This document shows positions 32,844 to 41,751 of a stretch of 64,000 nucleotides of DNA, one piece after another. A model generated the notes under the pieces. The model saw only the letters and a list, made by a program, of their open reading frames with translations. It made no database searches and had not been told where the DNA came from. Location: the NCBI RefSeq assembly GCF_009882915.1, contig NZ_WTUW01000002.1:682309-746308 (forward strand), written 5' to 3'. Made by a program: the position numbers and the translations under genes. This stretch comes from Sneathiella litorea (GTDB lineage Bacteria > Pseudomonadota > Alphaproteobacteria > Sneathiellales > Sneathiellaceae). Numbering within the stretch: the stretch's first letter is position 1; every line of letters begins with the position of its first letter.

Positions 32844-33231
32844 TTTCCGGCAGGTACAGACGAGGCACAGGGAAGCTACGCTTGCCCTTGTCATTGGCCG
32901 CGCCGTCCCCATATTGCGCCGGCGCAAAATGCGCCATCAGCCATTTGCGCGTATCGATCCGCAGCTTGGAACGAGCGATATTTTCCTTTGGTTCTGTTTG
33001 CGCCGCATTGTCATTGGCGCTATCGGCAATCTCCAGAATTTCCCCGGCGAAGACATCAGCAACGAAGCGTCGCACGGTTTCCTCCTCCTTCTTCTGGAAG
33101 ACCGATCCCAAGAGGGCCACAATGTCATTGATCCGCCCCACCTGCTTGATTTCCTCCAGCAGCGGCAGGGCGACATTGCGGCGCCAGATCTTGTTATGCA
33201 GGGCAGATTTTAACAGCTCGATAGTTGTCAT
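32830..33231 (-). CDS. Terminase small subunit-like protein
   Basis: A 133-residue protein, first gene of the structural operon. The central part is helical (EEIKQVGRINDIVALLGSV). The C-terminal motif IARSKLRIDTRKWLMAHFAP with QYGDG resembles the conserved C-terminal segment of Sf6-type small terminases (RSRLRVDxRKWxxxKLxPKxYG). The usual N-terminal DNA-binding helix-turn-helix of that family is not obvious, so it may be a shortened or divergent form. It would recognise the packaging site. ATG 33231 has only a weak ribosome site. Confidence 0.66.
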   Translation of the reverse strand: MTTIELLKSALHNKIWRRNVALPLLEEIKQVGRINDIVALLGSVFQKKEEETVRRFVADVFAGEILEIADSANDNAAQTEPKENIARSKLRIDTRKWLMAHFAPAQYGDGAANDKGKRSFPVPRLYLPENGRD

Positions 33232-33341
33232 ACCGGAAGCCTCAATTCTTAACTGAACATTATTAATTTCTATCTTTAGGTGTTTATCTCGCCAGATATC
33301 ACCCCGCCCAAATAATATTTCAGGCCGAAGGAAATATTCTT

Positions 33342-33356
33342 ACGGGAGTTTCCCGT
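33342..33356. promoter_or_regulatory. Possible operator palindrome before the terminase operon
   Basis: ACGGGA-GTT-TCCCGT is a perfect 6-bp inverted repeat about 110 bp upstream of the terminase small-subunit start and beyond the terminator of the preceding gene. It is a candidate regulator-binding site only. Confidence 0.3.
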
Positions 33357-33410
33357 TAGGGGTCAGGGAAAATTTTCGTTGTTTTAATTGGTTATTTTTC
33401 CAAAAAGAAA

Positions 33411-33442
33411 GGCCCAGTGAAATACTTTGATTTCGCTGGACC
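33411..33442 (-). terminator. Intrinsic terminator upstream of the virion cassette
   Basis: GGCCCAGTGAAAT and ATTTCGCTGGACC pair at 11 of 13 positions around a 6-nt loop. On the minus strand the hairpin is followed by TTTCTTTTT. It would end a transcript from the small membrane-protein gene at 33516-33719, isolating it from the structural operon. Confidence 0.7.
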
Positions 33443-33515
33443 CAATTTCCGACTATGACTATCAGTATAGTTTAATATTCCCCACCTGTCAACTGTATTC
33501 TATTATTTAGTGTTT

Positions 33516-33719
33516 TTAGACTCTATTGTAAAGTTCCACGCCTTTGAGAAGTTGCGCGCGGGCAAATCCATTACGCTTCTGCCGCTCTCGATCTACGGTC
33601 CGGCAGCTTTTCCCGAAAACAATGATGTCCAGGACGACAGAAACCAGAATTCCCGCCGCCTGCGCGGCAACCGCCCAGCGCATAAAGCGGCGCATGACAT
33701 CTACTTGCCAATCCTCCAT
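33516..33719 (-). CDS. Small single-span membrane protein, unknown function
   Basis: A 67-residue protein starting MEDWQVDVMRRFMRWAVAAQ, with one span (AAQAAGILVSVVLDIIVFG) and a basic tail (RTVDRERQKRNGF). An AAGG ribosome-site-like element lies before ATG 33719, and an intrinsic terminator lies about 75 bp downstream, which supports a real transcript. The frame is open further upstream to 34040, but that part is low-complexity and basic and I do not trust it. It lies in the AT-rich region between the phage cassette and cysK and may be a leftover phage gene. Confidence 0.45.
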   Translation of the reverse strand: MEDWQVDVMRRFMRWAVAAQAAGILVSVVLDIIVFGKSCRTVDRERQKRNGFARAQLLKGVELYNRV

Positions 33720-34451
33720 GTTACCCTTGGACGATGGTTGCCAATTATAGGATTGCGTTCTCATACCAAGGCCCGCCGTGCGAAGATGAAATCCGCGCGC
33801 GATCATTTCGCTGGCCCGGATTTGCCTCTCCTCTGTCAAAATCAAGTGGAAACTGGGCTCCCGTGACCTGCTGCGTGATTTGCGCAGTCTGTTTTTTGGG
33901 CCAGCGCGCTGACTGGCCTTAAAGCTTTTTGGAGTATCGCCAGTTTTCGACGCAGATAAATGGTCCATTGGTTTATGCGATGCGGGAAGATCCCGAACAT
34001 CGCGAGCGCCATTCGATTTACAATTCATATTTCCTCTCATTCATAGGATTGCTGGGTTATCGTTTTCATGGAAACCAGCCACGGAGGGCATTCTGCCGTT
34101 CCGTGGTGAGTGACGCAGTCGGAACTGTGTACGCGCAGGAATGTCAAAAAAGTAATTCGATTTGCCGCGCCTGTAGAGGAAGAGAATTTTCGTGGATGAA
34201 ATGCTTAAAAGGCAAATTCAGACAACAATAAAATCATAAACAGAATATATTTAACATATAAATACTATTTATAGTATAAAACATTACTTATATTTCGTCA
34301 ACTGATAGTAAACGAACAACACCACTGACGCGTAATTAAGGAACAAAAAATCTGCTTGAAATTATTTCCGCCCAAAGCTTGACCATGGCGCGGTAAATTG
34401 CCAGATTAACAACAATGAATTGGTAATAACTACAAACCACAGAGCATCCCC
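33720..34451. other. Long intergenic region before cysK
   Basis: This region spans 732 bp, strongly AT-rich from about 34200 to 34350. Two short frames (plus strand 33929-34231 and the minus-strand extension to 34040) are open, but neither has a recognisable product or a good ribosome site. This is where a repressor or integrase would be expected for the adjacent cassette, and none is seen. The cysK promoter must lie near its 3' end. Confidence 0.45.
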
Positions 34452-35462
34452 ATGGAAATCCGCAAAGACTTTATCGACAGCATTGGCAACACGCCGCTTA
34501 TCCGCCTGACCGCCGCCTCAGAGGCAACCGGGTGTGACATATACGGCAAGGCTGAATTCCTTAATCCCGGCGGATCGGTGAAAGACCGCGCGGCCCTTGC
34601 CATCGTCAAGGATGCAGAAGAAAAAGGCCTGCTCAAGCCCGGCGGCCTGATCGTTGAGGGAACTGCGGGCAACACCGGCATTGGCCTCGCCCTTGTTGCC
34701 AATGCCAAGGGTTACAAGACGATTATCGTCATGCCGGAAACCCAGACCGACGAGAAAAAGGCCCTGCTCCGCTATTGCGGGGCGGATCTGCGCCTCGTCC
34801 CGGCGAAACCCTATAAGGATCCGGACAACTACATCAAATATTCCGGCCGCCTGGCCGAGGAAATGGCAAAAACCCATGCCGCCGGCGTCATCTGGGCCAA
34901 CCAGTTTGATAACGTCGCAAACCGTCAGGGCCATATCGACACAACGGGCCCAGAAATCTGGGATCAGACGGACGGCAAGGTGGATGGCTTTATCTGTGCG
35001 GTCGGCAGTGGCGGGACGCTGGCGGGCGTCGCGACGGCACTCCGGGCGAAGAACCCGAACGTCAAGATCGGCCTTGCCGATCCGATGGGCGCGGCGCTCT
35101 ATAACTACTACAAGAATGGTGAAATGAAGTCCGAGGGCAGCTCGATCACCGAAGGGATCGGACAGGGCCGCATCACCGCCAACCTGGAAGGGCTGGACAT
35201 CGATCTGCCGTTCCAGATCGACGATGTCGAGGCGCTCAATGTGCTCTATGACCTGAACATTCATGAGGGCCTGCAACTCGGCCTTTCCTCCGGCATCAAT
35301 GTCGCCGGCGCCATCCGCATGGCGAAGGAAATGGGCCCGGGACATACGATTGTCACGGTTCTGTGCGATACGGCGCAAAAATACTTTAGCAAATTGATGG
35401 ACATTGATATGCTGACCGAAAAGAACCTGCCGGTTGCCCCCTGGCTCTCCGGCAATAGCTGA
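34452..35462 (+). CDS. cysK: Cysteine synthase A (O-acetylserine sulfhydrylase)
   Basis: A 336-residue PLP enzyme that makes cysteine from O-acetylserine and sulfide. The PLP lysine is Lys44 in LNPGGSVKDRAALAIV. The substrate loop is VEGTAGNTGIGLALVA, and the phosphate-binding glycine loop is CAVGSGGTLAGVATAL. It is followed by AlaX-like, sulfurtransferase and acetyltransferase genes on the same strand with short gaps, so they may be co-transcribed. The O-acetylserine supplier cysE lies at 52.7 kb. The C-terminus is a little longer than in short CysK proteins. Confidence 0.95.
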   Translation: MEIRKDFIDSIGNTPLIRLTAASEATGCDIYGKAEFLNPGGSVKDRAALAIVKDAEEKGLLKPGGLIVEGTAGNTGIGLALVANAKGYKTIIVMPETQTDEKKALLRYCGADLRLVPAKPYKDPDNYIKYSGRLAEEMAKTHAAGVIWANQFDNVANRQGHIDTTGPEIWDQTDGKVDGFICAVGSGGTLAGVATALRAKNPNVKIGLADPMGAALYNYYKNGEMKSEGSSITEGIGQGRITANLEGLDIDLPFQIDDVEALNVLYDLNIHEGLQLGLSSGINVAGAIRMAKEMGPGHTIVTVLCDTAQKYFSKLMDIDMLTEKNLPVAPWLSGNS

Positions 35463-35478
35463 CCAACCGGAGTACAAT

Positions 35479-36192
35479 ATGACACACCCCCTCTTTCGCG
35501 ACGACGCTTACCTAACTCAAACGTCGGCGGTGGTGAAAGGCGTGAACGAACGGGGTGGCATTATTCTGGACCAGACGGTCTTCTACCCCACCGGCGGCGG
35601 ACAGCCGGGCGATAAAGGCACCCTGACCCTGGCCGATGGCGCGGTGATTGAGATTGCCACCACGGTCAAAGGGGACAGCCCGGACGAGATTGTCCATGTC
35701 CCCGCGGAGGGAAGCCCCCTTCCCGCCGTTGGCGCCGAATTGACCGCCGAGATTGACTGGGCGTTCCGCCATCGCCTGATGCGCATGCATAGCTGCCTGC
35801 ATCTTCTGTCCGCCGTCCTTCCCTATCCGGTAACGGGCGGTCAGGTGTCTGATGGGAAAGGGCGGCTTGATTTCGACCTGCCCGAAGCAACACTCGACAA
35901 GGAAGAGATCACCACCGAGCTCAACCGGATCATCAATGAAAATCACCCGGTCAGCAGCGACTGGATCAGCGAGGAAGAGCTTGATGCAAAGCCCGACCTG
36001 GTGAAAACCATGTCCGTCCAGCCCCCGCGCGGCGCCGGGCGCATCCGCCTGATCAAGGTGGCGGATGTAGATTTGCAGCCCTGTGGCGGGACGCATGTGC
36101 GCAATACATCCGAGATCGGCGCGGTCTGCGTGAGAAAAATTGAAAAGAAGGGTCGGCAAAACCGTCGGGTGAAGCTAGAATTTATGGAATGA
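35479..36192 (+). CDS. AlaX-type alanyl-tRNA editing protein
   Basis: A 237-residue free-standing editing domain that hydrolyses mischarged Ser- or Gly-tRNA-Ala. It has the zinc-binding pair of motifs: HSCLH (HxxxH) in MRMHSCLHLLSAVLP and CGGTH (Cx3H) in LQPCGGTHVRNTSEIG. The N-terminal barrel contains TVFYPTGGGQPGDKG, as in the AlaRS editing region. ATG 35479 is chosen because the barrel begins right after it; the longer frame overlaps cysK. It lies 16 bp after cysK. Confidence 0.92.
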   Translation: MTHPLFRDDAYLTQTSAVVKGVNERGGIILDQTVFYPTGGGQPGDKGTLTLADGAVIEIATTVKGDSPDEIVHVPAEGSPLPAVGAELTAEIDWAFRHRLMRMHSCLHLLSAVLPYPVTGGQVSDGKGRLDFDLPEATLDKEEITTELNRIINENHPVSSDWISEEELDAKPDLVKTMSVQPPRGAGRIRLIKVADVDLQPCGGTHVRNTSEIGAVCVRKIEKKGRQNRRVKLEFME

Positions 36193-36230
36193 GACCAATT
36201 CCAATTCGGCAATCAAGGTGTAACTAAAAA

Positions 36231-37088
36231 ATGTCCTACATAAATTCATCCTCCCTTGTCTCCACTGAATGGCTGGCGGAGCACGCCGATGCCCCGGACG
36301 TGCGCATTGTCGATGCGTCCTGGCATATGCCCGCAATGAACCGCGATCCGCGGGCGGAATATGACGCGGAACATATCCCCGGCGCGGTCTTCTTCGATAT
36401 TGACGAGATTGCAGACACCGACAATCCGCTTCCCCATATGGTGCCAAGCCCGGAAAAATTCTCCAGCCGGATGCGGAAACTGGGCCTCGGTGACGGCAAC
36501 CGGATCGTCGTCTATGACTCCCTCGGTATCGTCAGCGCCGCGCGAGCCTGGTGGCTGCTGCGGCTGTTCGGCCATCAGGATGTTGCCATTCTCGACGGCG
36601 GCCTGCCCAAATGGAAGGCGGAGGGGCGCCCGGTCGACGATATGCCGGTGAAGCCCGCCGAACGTCACTTCACCTCCCGCATCAACAGCTTCCTGCTACG
36701 CGAGAAGGACCAGGTTGCCCGGAATATAGACCAAAACCGCGAACAGGTGCTCGATGCCCGCTCCGCCGGTCGGTTCGACGGCACGGAGCCCGAACCGCGT
36801 GAGGGACTGCGTGGCGGCCATATCCCGGGCTCAAAAAACCTGCCTTACACAGCTCTCCTTAACGACGCGGACAAAACCTTCCGTCAGGCGGAAGAACTTA
36901 ATGCAGCTTTTAGTAGTGCAGGTATTGATTTAAAGAAACCGGTGATTACATCTTGTGGATCGGGAGTCACCGCCTGTGTTCTGGCGTTTGGCCTGCATCT
37001 TCTGGGCCATCAGCGCGTCGCCGTTTATGATGGATCCTGGACCGAATGGGCTCTCGATGAGGAACTACCAGTCGAAACCGGAAAGTAA
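36231..37088 (+). CDS. sseA: 3-mercaptopyruvate sulfurtransferase
   Basis: A 285-residue tandem-rhodanese enzyme. The N-terminal inactive domain contains VDASWHMPAMNRDPRAEY. The C-terminal catalytic domain has the active Cys242 in SCGSGVTACVLAFGL, where CGSGVT is the loop diagnostic for mercaptopyruvate rather than thiosulfate sulfurtransferase. It transfers sulfur from 3-mercaptopyruvate to thiols or cyanide. The neighbour cysK fits a cysteine-handling group. Confidence 0.92.
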   Translation: MSYINSSSLVSTEWLAEHADAPDVRIVDASWHMPAMNRDPRAEYDAEHIPGAVFFDIDEIADTDNPLPHMVPSPEKFSSRMRKLGLGDGNRIVVYDSLGIVSAARAWWLLRLFGHQDVAILDGGLPKWKAEGRPVDDMPVKPAERHFTSRINSFLLREKDQVARNIDQNREQVLDARSAGRFDGTEPEPREGLRGGHIPGSKNLPYTALLNDADKTFRQAEELNAAFSSAGIDLKKPVITSCGSGVTACVLAFGLHLLGHQRVAVYDGSWTEWALDEELPVETGK

Positions 37089-37090
37089 TA

Positions 37091-37648
37091 ATGTCTCTCA
37101 AACGACCACCGAAACCGACCAGCACGGGTAAATGGCCCGTGACCATTACCTTTCTTGAAATGACGGCGCGGCAACATGCCGCCCCGCCCCCGCCACCGGC
37201 AGTTCCCCATGCGATTATCCGCGCGGAGAAGCCGACCGTCTCCTTCTATCGCTATCTCTATAACACGGTCGGGCGTGACTGGGGCTGGATCGACCGCCGC
37301 CGTGTTCCCGATCCAGAGCTTGAAGAAATTCTGCATGCGCCGACGACCGAAGTCTATGTGCTCTATATCAATGGCGTCCCGGCAGGCTTTGTCGAGCTGA
37401 ACAGCGCCGACATGCCCGAGGCCGTCGATGTCGCCTATTTCGGCATTATGCCCGAATTTATCGGTATGCGGCTCGGCCCCTATTTCCTGAATTGGGCCCT
37501 CGATGAGGCCTGGGTGAAGGAGCCGGAGAAAGTCACCATCAACACCTGCACGCTCGATCATCCGAAGGCGCTGCCCCTGTATCAACGCGCGGGCTTTGAC
37601 CCCGTCCGCCGCCGCGAGATCGAGATTGACCCGATAGAGGACCTTTGA
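37091..37648 (+). CDS. GNAT-family N-acetyltransferase
   Basis: A 185-residue acetyltransferase. The core beta strands are EVYVLYINGVPAGFVELN and VDVAYFGIMPEFIGMRLG, the latter carrying the acetyl-CoA pyrophosphate loop. The C-terminal helix with the conserved HPKALPLYQRAGFDPV follows. The substrate is unknown. It begins 2 bp after sseA, so it is probably the last gene of the cysK operon. The N-terminus is proline-rich (RPPKPTSTGKWP). Confidence 0.85.
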   Translation: MSLKRPPKPTSTGKWPVTITFLEMTARQHAAPPPPPAVPHAIIRAEKPTVSFYRYLYNTVGRDWGWIDRRRVPDPELEEILHAPTTEVYVLYINGVPAGFVELNSADMPEAVDVAYFGIMPEFIGMRLGPYFLNWALDEAWVKEPEKVTINTCTLDHPKALPLYQRAGFDPVRRREIEIDPIEDL

Positions 37649-37740
37649 TCGCCAGGAAGTGATCGCCTCCGCGTTGACCGGCACGCAATATAAGTTTATT
37701 CTGATATATATGCTGGTTTGACACGCGCGGAGGTATTCCA

Positions 37741-38556
37741 ATGGCGTCCCTGAACAAACGACTACGCTTCTCCCTTTTTACTGCCGCATCGCTCGCGGGT
37801 GCCGTGGCCGCCCTGCCCGTGCTTGCCGCGCCGCAAATTCTTGCCGTGGCGTCAACTGACCTGAAAATTCCGGTCACCTGCGCGGCCGGGGAATGCACGG
37901 TGGAGCTGACCACGATCTGCCTGCAGGAGCATCGCGCCTCCCCCAACATCGGCGCGGGATATTATGTGCATGGGGATACGCACTTCGACCTGAAGGGACA
38001 GACCACGACGGGCCAGGAAATCTCCCTCGCCCATCTTCCACTGGAGATTACCGCCGCGCGGGGCCATAACGCGGTCCGCCTCGCCTTTCGTGAAGCCCAA
38101 TTGCATAAATACGGCCCGCTCGAAGTGAGCCTTTCAGTACCGGAGAATCTCTCCCTTGTGCCGCTGCCTATCGCCAATGATGTGAGACCGCAGACGGAGG
38201 AGGATATCCTGATCGCAACCGGCCCCCTCCGCAAAGTCGCCACCCGCCTTGTCGATCTTGATGAAGAAAAGCGTCACGCGGCGGAGCTGATCAATCAGGC
38301 AATTAACCGCCTGCCTTGGCGCGGCCGGGCGAGTGATGAGGAGCGCGCCGCCGTCCGCGCGGCCTATGACGGCATTACTAGAAATTCCGGCTTCGGGAAC
38401 GGTGCGATGAACAACGCAAACGACGTCGTCAATAAATGCTATGACCGCACCATGGCCGGCAGTCTCAGCTTCCGGGGCTGTTTGGGAAGCTGGCACGACC
38501 ACCTGATCGGCAAGCTCAATACAAAATACTGGAACTCACTCGACGCGGGGAGTTAG
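37741..38556 (+). CDS. Secreted protein, unknown function
   Basis: A 271-residue protein with a signal peptide (FSLFTAASLAGAVAALPV, cleavage near LAAP). The mature protein has a beta-rich N-terminal half with two close cysteines (PVTCAAGECTVE) plus Cys in TTICLQEH. The helical C-terminal half contains INQAINRLPWRGRASDEERA and CYDRTMAGSLSFRGCLG. I do not recognise the family. The cysteine pairs suggest disulfides in the periplasm. A terminator shared with the aap operon follows. Confidence 0.65.
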   Translation: MASLNKRLRFSLFTAASLAGAVAALPVLAAPQILAVASTDLKIPVTCAAGECTVELTTICLQEHRASPNIGAGYYVHGDTHFDLKGQTTTGQEISLAHLPLEITAARGHNAVRLAFREAQLHKYGPLEVSLSVPENLSLVPLPIANDVRPQTEEDILIATGPLRKVATRLVDLDEEKRHAAELINQAINRLPWRGRASDEERAAVRAAYDGITRNSGFGNGAMNNANDVVNKCYDRTMAGSLSFRGCLGSWHDHLIGKLNTKYWNSLDAGS

Positions 38557-38571
38557 ACACTTACACCCCAC

Positions 38572-38606
38572 AAAAAAACCCGACGATTTTTCGCCGGGTT
38601 TCTTTT
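38572..38606. terminator. Bidirectional intrinsic terminator
   Basis: AAACCCGACGA (38576-38586) and TCGCCGGGTTT (38591-38601) pair over 11 bp with one mismatch around TTTT. A run precedes on the left and T run follows on the right. It separates the convergent secreted-protein gene and aapP. Confidence 0.87.
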
Positions 38607-38621
38607 GATCTGAACCGATTA

Positions 38622-39392
38622 TCAGCCGTTGTGAAGGATCTGGCTGAGGAACAGCTGGGTCCGTTCGCTTTGCGGATTCTCGAAGAATTCGGTCGGCGGC
38701 GCCTGCTCGATAATCTCGCCCTCGTCCATGAAGATCACCCGGTCAGCGACGGTCTTGGCGAAGCCCATTTCATGGGTCACGCAGATCATGGTCATCCCTT
38801 CCTCGGCAAGGCTGATCATGGTGTCCAGCACCTCGGAGATCATTTCCGGATCAAGCGCCGATGTCGGCTCATCAAACAGCATGATGCGCGGATTCATGCA
38901 GAGCGAGCGGGCAATCGCCACACGCTGCTGCTGACCACCGGAAAGCTGGCCCGGATATTTCAGCGCCTGCTCGGGGATTTTCACCCGCTCCAGGAACTTC
39001 ATGGCAATTTCCTCGGCCTCCGCCTTCGGGGTCTTGCGAACCCAGATCGGCGCCAGCGTGCAATTCTCCAGAACCGTCAGATGTGGGAACAGGTTGAAAT
39101 GCTGGAAGACCATCCCCACCTCGCGGCGGATTTCATCAATCTTCTTCACATCGTTGGTCAACTCGATCCCGTCGACAATGATCTGGCCTTGCTGATGCTC
39201 TTCAAGGCGGTTGATGCAACGGATCATCGTTGACTTGCCGGAACCGGACGGCCCGCAGACAACGATTTTCTCTCCCCGCTCCACCGTCAGGTTGATGTCT
39301 TTCAGGACATGGAATTCCCCATACCATTTATGCATCCCGATCAGTTGGATCGCGACATCAATATCCGATTGAGTCATGGCTGCTTCACTCAT
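38622..39392 (-). CDS. aapP: General L-amino-acid ABC transporter, ATP-binding protein
   Basis: A 256-residue ATPase of the polar amino-acid uptake family. Walker A is [20 protein letters not shown], the signature is [17 protein letters not shown], Walker B is [15 protein letters not shown], and the switch His is in [16 protein letters not shown]. It is the last gene of aapJQMP, 12 bp after aapM. ATG 39392 is preferred over GTG 39401 because of its spacing from the AAGGGG ribosome site. A bidirectional terminator follows. Confidence 0.95.
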   Translation of the reverse strand: MSEAAMTQSDIDVAIQLIGMHKWYGEFHVLKDINLTVERGEKIVVCGPSGSGKSTMIRCINRLEEHQQGQIIVDGIELTNDVKKIDEIRREVGMVFQHFNLFPHLTVLENCTLAPIWVRKTPKAEAEEIAMKFLERVKIPEQALKYPGQLSGGQQQRVAIARSLCMNPRIMLFDEPTSALDPEMISEVLDTMISLAEEGMTMICVTHEMGFAKTVADRVIFMDEGEIIEQAPPTEFFENPQSERTQLFLSQILHNG

Positions 39393-39404
39393 ATTTTCCA
39401 CCCC

Positions 39405-40508
39405 TTATCTTTTATGACCGGTATGGAGCTTGTTCTCCAACCAGATGCTATAACGTGACATGCCGAAGCAGAAGACCCAGAAGACAGCGGCCACGAAGAC
39501 ATAGCCTTCGGTCGCCATCCCGACCCATTCCTTATCGGTAGTTCCGGCCTTGACGATGCTCAACAGATCCAGCAGACCGATGATCAGCACCAGTGTCGTG
39601 TCCTTGAACAGGCCGATAAAGGTGTTGACGATCGACGGGATCGAGATCTTGAGCGCCTGAGGCAGAATAATCAGCCCCATCGCCTGCCAATAGCCGAGAC
39701 CAAGGCTTTTCGCCGCCTCCATCTGGCCCTTTGGAATCGCCTGCAGTCCGCCGCGCACCACCTCGGCCATATAGGCCGCGGAGAAGAGCGACATACCGAC
39801 GAGCGCCCGAATAAGCTTATCGAAGTTCACCCCTTCCGGCAGGAACAGTGGCAGCATAACCGAGGCCATGAACAGCACCGTAATCAGCGGTACGCCACGC
39901 ACAAACTCGATAAAACCAACACAGAGCATCCGTACGATCGGCATGCTAGACCGTCGCCCGAGCGCAAGGACAATACCGAGTGGCAAGGAAACGAAGATCG
40001 ATACCGACGCCAGCACCAGGGTCAGGAAAAGTCCGCCCCACTGGGAGGTTTCCACTACTTCCAGCCCGAAGGAACCGCCGTAGAACAGGAAGTAGCAAGC
40101 AACCGGCACAAACACGAACATGTAGATCGCCGACCATTTCTTGTCCTTGACCACATCCGACAGGACGAAGAACAGACCGATCGCCGCGAGAACATAACCG
40201 ACATCGACACGCCAGCGCTCCTCGACCGGATAGAAGCCGTACATGATTTGACCGAACCGGGCCTTGATAAAGACCCAGCAGGCCCCCGTCCCGGTGCAGT
40301 CTTCCCGAGTTTCCCCGACAAAATTGGCATTTATGAAGGCGTAAGAGACAATGCCGCTCACGGCCCACCAGATCACATAAAGCGACACCACCGTCAGAAG
40401 AGCGTTCAACGGGCTGGAGAACAAATTCTCCCGCATCCATCCGATAACGCCGGTTTGGCTGACGGGGGGCGGCAGATCCTCATGGCGTTCTGTTTTAACT
40501 ATTGCCAT
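39405..40508 (-). CDS. aapM: General L-amino-acid ABC transporter, permease
   Basis: A 367-residue inner-membrane permease with the long N-terminal extension typical of AapM (ENLFSSPLNALLTVVSLYV). The C-terminal permease domain has the EAA-type loop GGLQAIPKGQMEAAKSLGLG. The family's FIEFVRGVPLITVLFMASV is also present. With AapQ it forms the channel. The start ATG 40508 lies just past the aapQ stop; an upstream frame start at 40529 overlaps aapQ. Confidence 0.94.
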   Translation of the reverse strand: MAIVKTERHEDLPPPVSQTGVIGWMRENLFSSPLNALLTVVSLYVIWWAVSGIVSYAFINANFVGETREDCTGTGACWVFIKARFGQIMYGFYPVEERWRVDVGYVLAAIGLFFVLSDVVKDKKWSAIYMFVFVPVACYFLFYGGSFGLEVVETSQWGGLFLTLVLASVSIFVSLPLGIVLALGRRSSMPIVRMLCVGFIEFVRGVPLITVLFMASVMLPLFLPEGVNFDKLIRALVGMSLFSAAYMAEVVRGGLQAIPKGQMEAAKSLGLGYWQAMGLIILPQALKISIPSIVNTFIGLFKDTTLVLIIGLLDLLSIVKAGTTDKEWVGMATEGYVFVAAVFWVFCFGMSRYSIWLENKLHTGHKR

Positions 40509-40509
40509 C

Positions 40510-41700
40510 TTATCTCTCCACCAATGCAATGCGTTTATTGTACCAGTTCATAAACATCGAAATCAGGAGGCTTATGGACAGGTAGAATATCATCGTGATC
40601 ATAATGCACTCAATCGCCTGACCCGTCTGGTTGAGCGAGGTTCCGGCGAAGAGGGCCGTAATGTCCGCGTAGCCGATGGCCGTGGCGAGTGACGAGTTTT
40701 TCGTCAGATTGAGATACTGGCTCGTCAAGGGAGGAACAATTACCCGGAGCGCCTGCGGCAGAATCACCAGCCGTGTCGTTATTCCCGGGCGCAAGCCCAG
40801 CGAATGCGCCGCCTCCGTCTGGCCATGGCTGACTGCGTTGATGCCGGAGCGGACAATTTCCGCAATAAAGGCACCCGTATAGATCGACAGTCCTAACAAG
40901 AGCGCAAGGAACTCCGGTTCCAGCGACCATCCGCCAGTAATACTGAATCGGCCGAATTCCGGATAGTTGACGGTGAACGGATTGCCCATGATCAGCGAGG
41001 CGATGACCGGAAGAGCGATAATCAGTCCGATGCTGGCCCATAACACCGGGAAAACCTGCCCGGTCAGATCCTGCCGCTTATGCGCCCATTTCCGGATAAA
41101 GATGGAGGCCACGATGGCCACGAGAAACGCCACCGTAATCAGCCAGAACCCGTTGGACGGGATGATGGCCGGGAAACTGACGCCGCGGTTATTGATCAGG
41201 AAGTTTTCACCGATCTGGATACTGTCCTTGGTCAGCGGCAGCACCGAAAGCACTGCGAAATACCAGAACATCAGCTGCACCAGCAGTGGGATATTTCGAA
41301 TTACCTCAATATAAACGGCGGCGATCTTGTTGACGACCCAGTTCTTGGAAAGCCGCAGGACGCCGAATATAAATCCGATGATGGTCGCAAGGAAAATGCC
41401 GGAAATTGAAACGGCAAGGGTATTGATAATACCGATAATAAGAACATCAAGATGGGTAGATGTCTGGCTGCTGTAGTCCATCAACAGGACGATGCCAATG
41501 CCAAAACCCGCAGGCTGGCTCAAGAAATTGAACCCGGACGCGATTCCGCGTTTTTCCAGGTTTATAGCTGTATTATGTCCGACGTACCAAACAAAGGAGA
41601 CGAAAAGCGCAATGACGAGAATCTGATAAAAGATGGCCCGGTATCGCGGGTCTCTGAATATGCTATCGCCGGTTACCGAACCTTGTACATCTGTGGTCAT
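40510..41700 (-). CDS. aapQ: General L-amino-acid ABC transporter, permease
   Basis: A 396-residue permease paired with AapM. The first span starts YQILVIALFVSFVWYVGHN, followed by NTAINLEKRGIASGFNFL, a pattern specific to AapQ. The permease core has YIEVIRNIPLLVQLMFWYF and the EAA loop SGINAVSHGQTEAAHSLGLR. It is separated from aapJ by 119 bp containing a strong hairpin, probably to keep permease expression below that of the binding protein. Confidence 0.94.
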   Translation of the reverse strand: MTTDVQGSVTGDSIFRDPRYRAIFYQILVIALFVSFVWYVGHNTAINLEKRGIASGFNFLSQPAGFGIGIVLLMDYSSQTSTHLDVLIIGIINTLAVSISGIFLATIIGFIFGVLRLSKNWVVNKIAAVYIEVIRNIPLLVQLMFWYFAVLSVLPLTKDSIQIGENFLINNRGVSFPAIIPSNGFWLITVAFLVAIVASIFIRKWAHKRQDLTGQVFPVLWASIGLIIALPVIASLIMGNPFTVNYPEFGRFSITGGWSLEPEFLALLLGLSIYTGAFIAEIVRSGINAVSHGQTEAAHSLGLRPGITTRLVILPQALRVIVPPLTSQYLNLTKNSSLATAIGYADITALFAGTSLNQTGQAIECIMITMIFYLSISLLISMFMNWYNKRIALVER

Positions 41701-41751
41701 ACACTGTTACCTCCCCAGGCATTACAAGAACTCTTGGTCGCTAAAAAAAGA

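Larger units (their letters stand above)
33232..33515. other. Control region upstream of the virion cassette
   Basis: This AT-rich 284-bp region holds the only candidate promoter area for the structural operon. It contains a palindrome (33342-33356), a minus-strand terminator (33411-33442) and runs of A/T. No consensus -35/-10 pair could be assigned with confidence. Confidence 0.45.

Noticed and set aside
33720-34040. N-terminal extension of the small membrane protein at 33516-33719
   Set aside because: The upstream 107 residues are basic low-complexity sequence; a better ribosome site and a clean membrane-protein start lie at 33719.
33929-34231. 100-codon plus-strand frame in the gap before cysK
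   Set aside because: There is no ribosome site, no domain, mixed composition and a Cys/Arg-rich tail; I could not support it as a gene.
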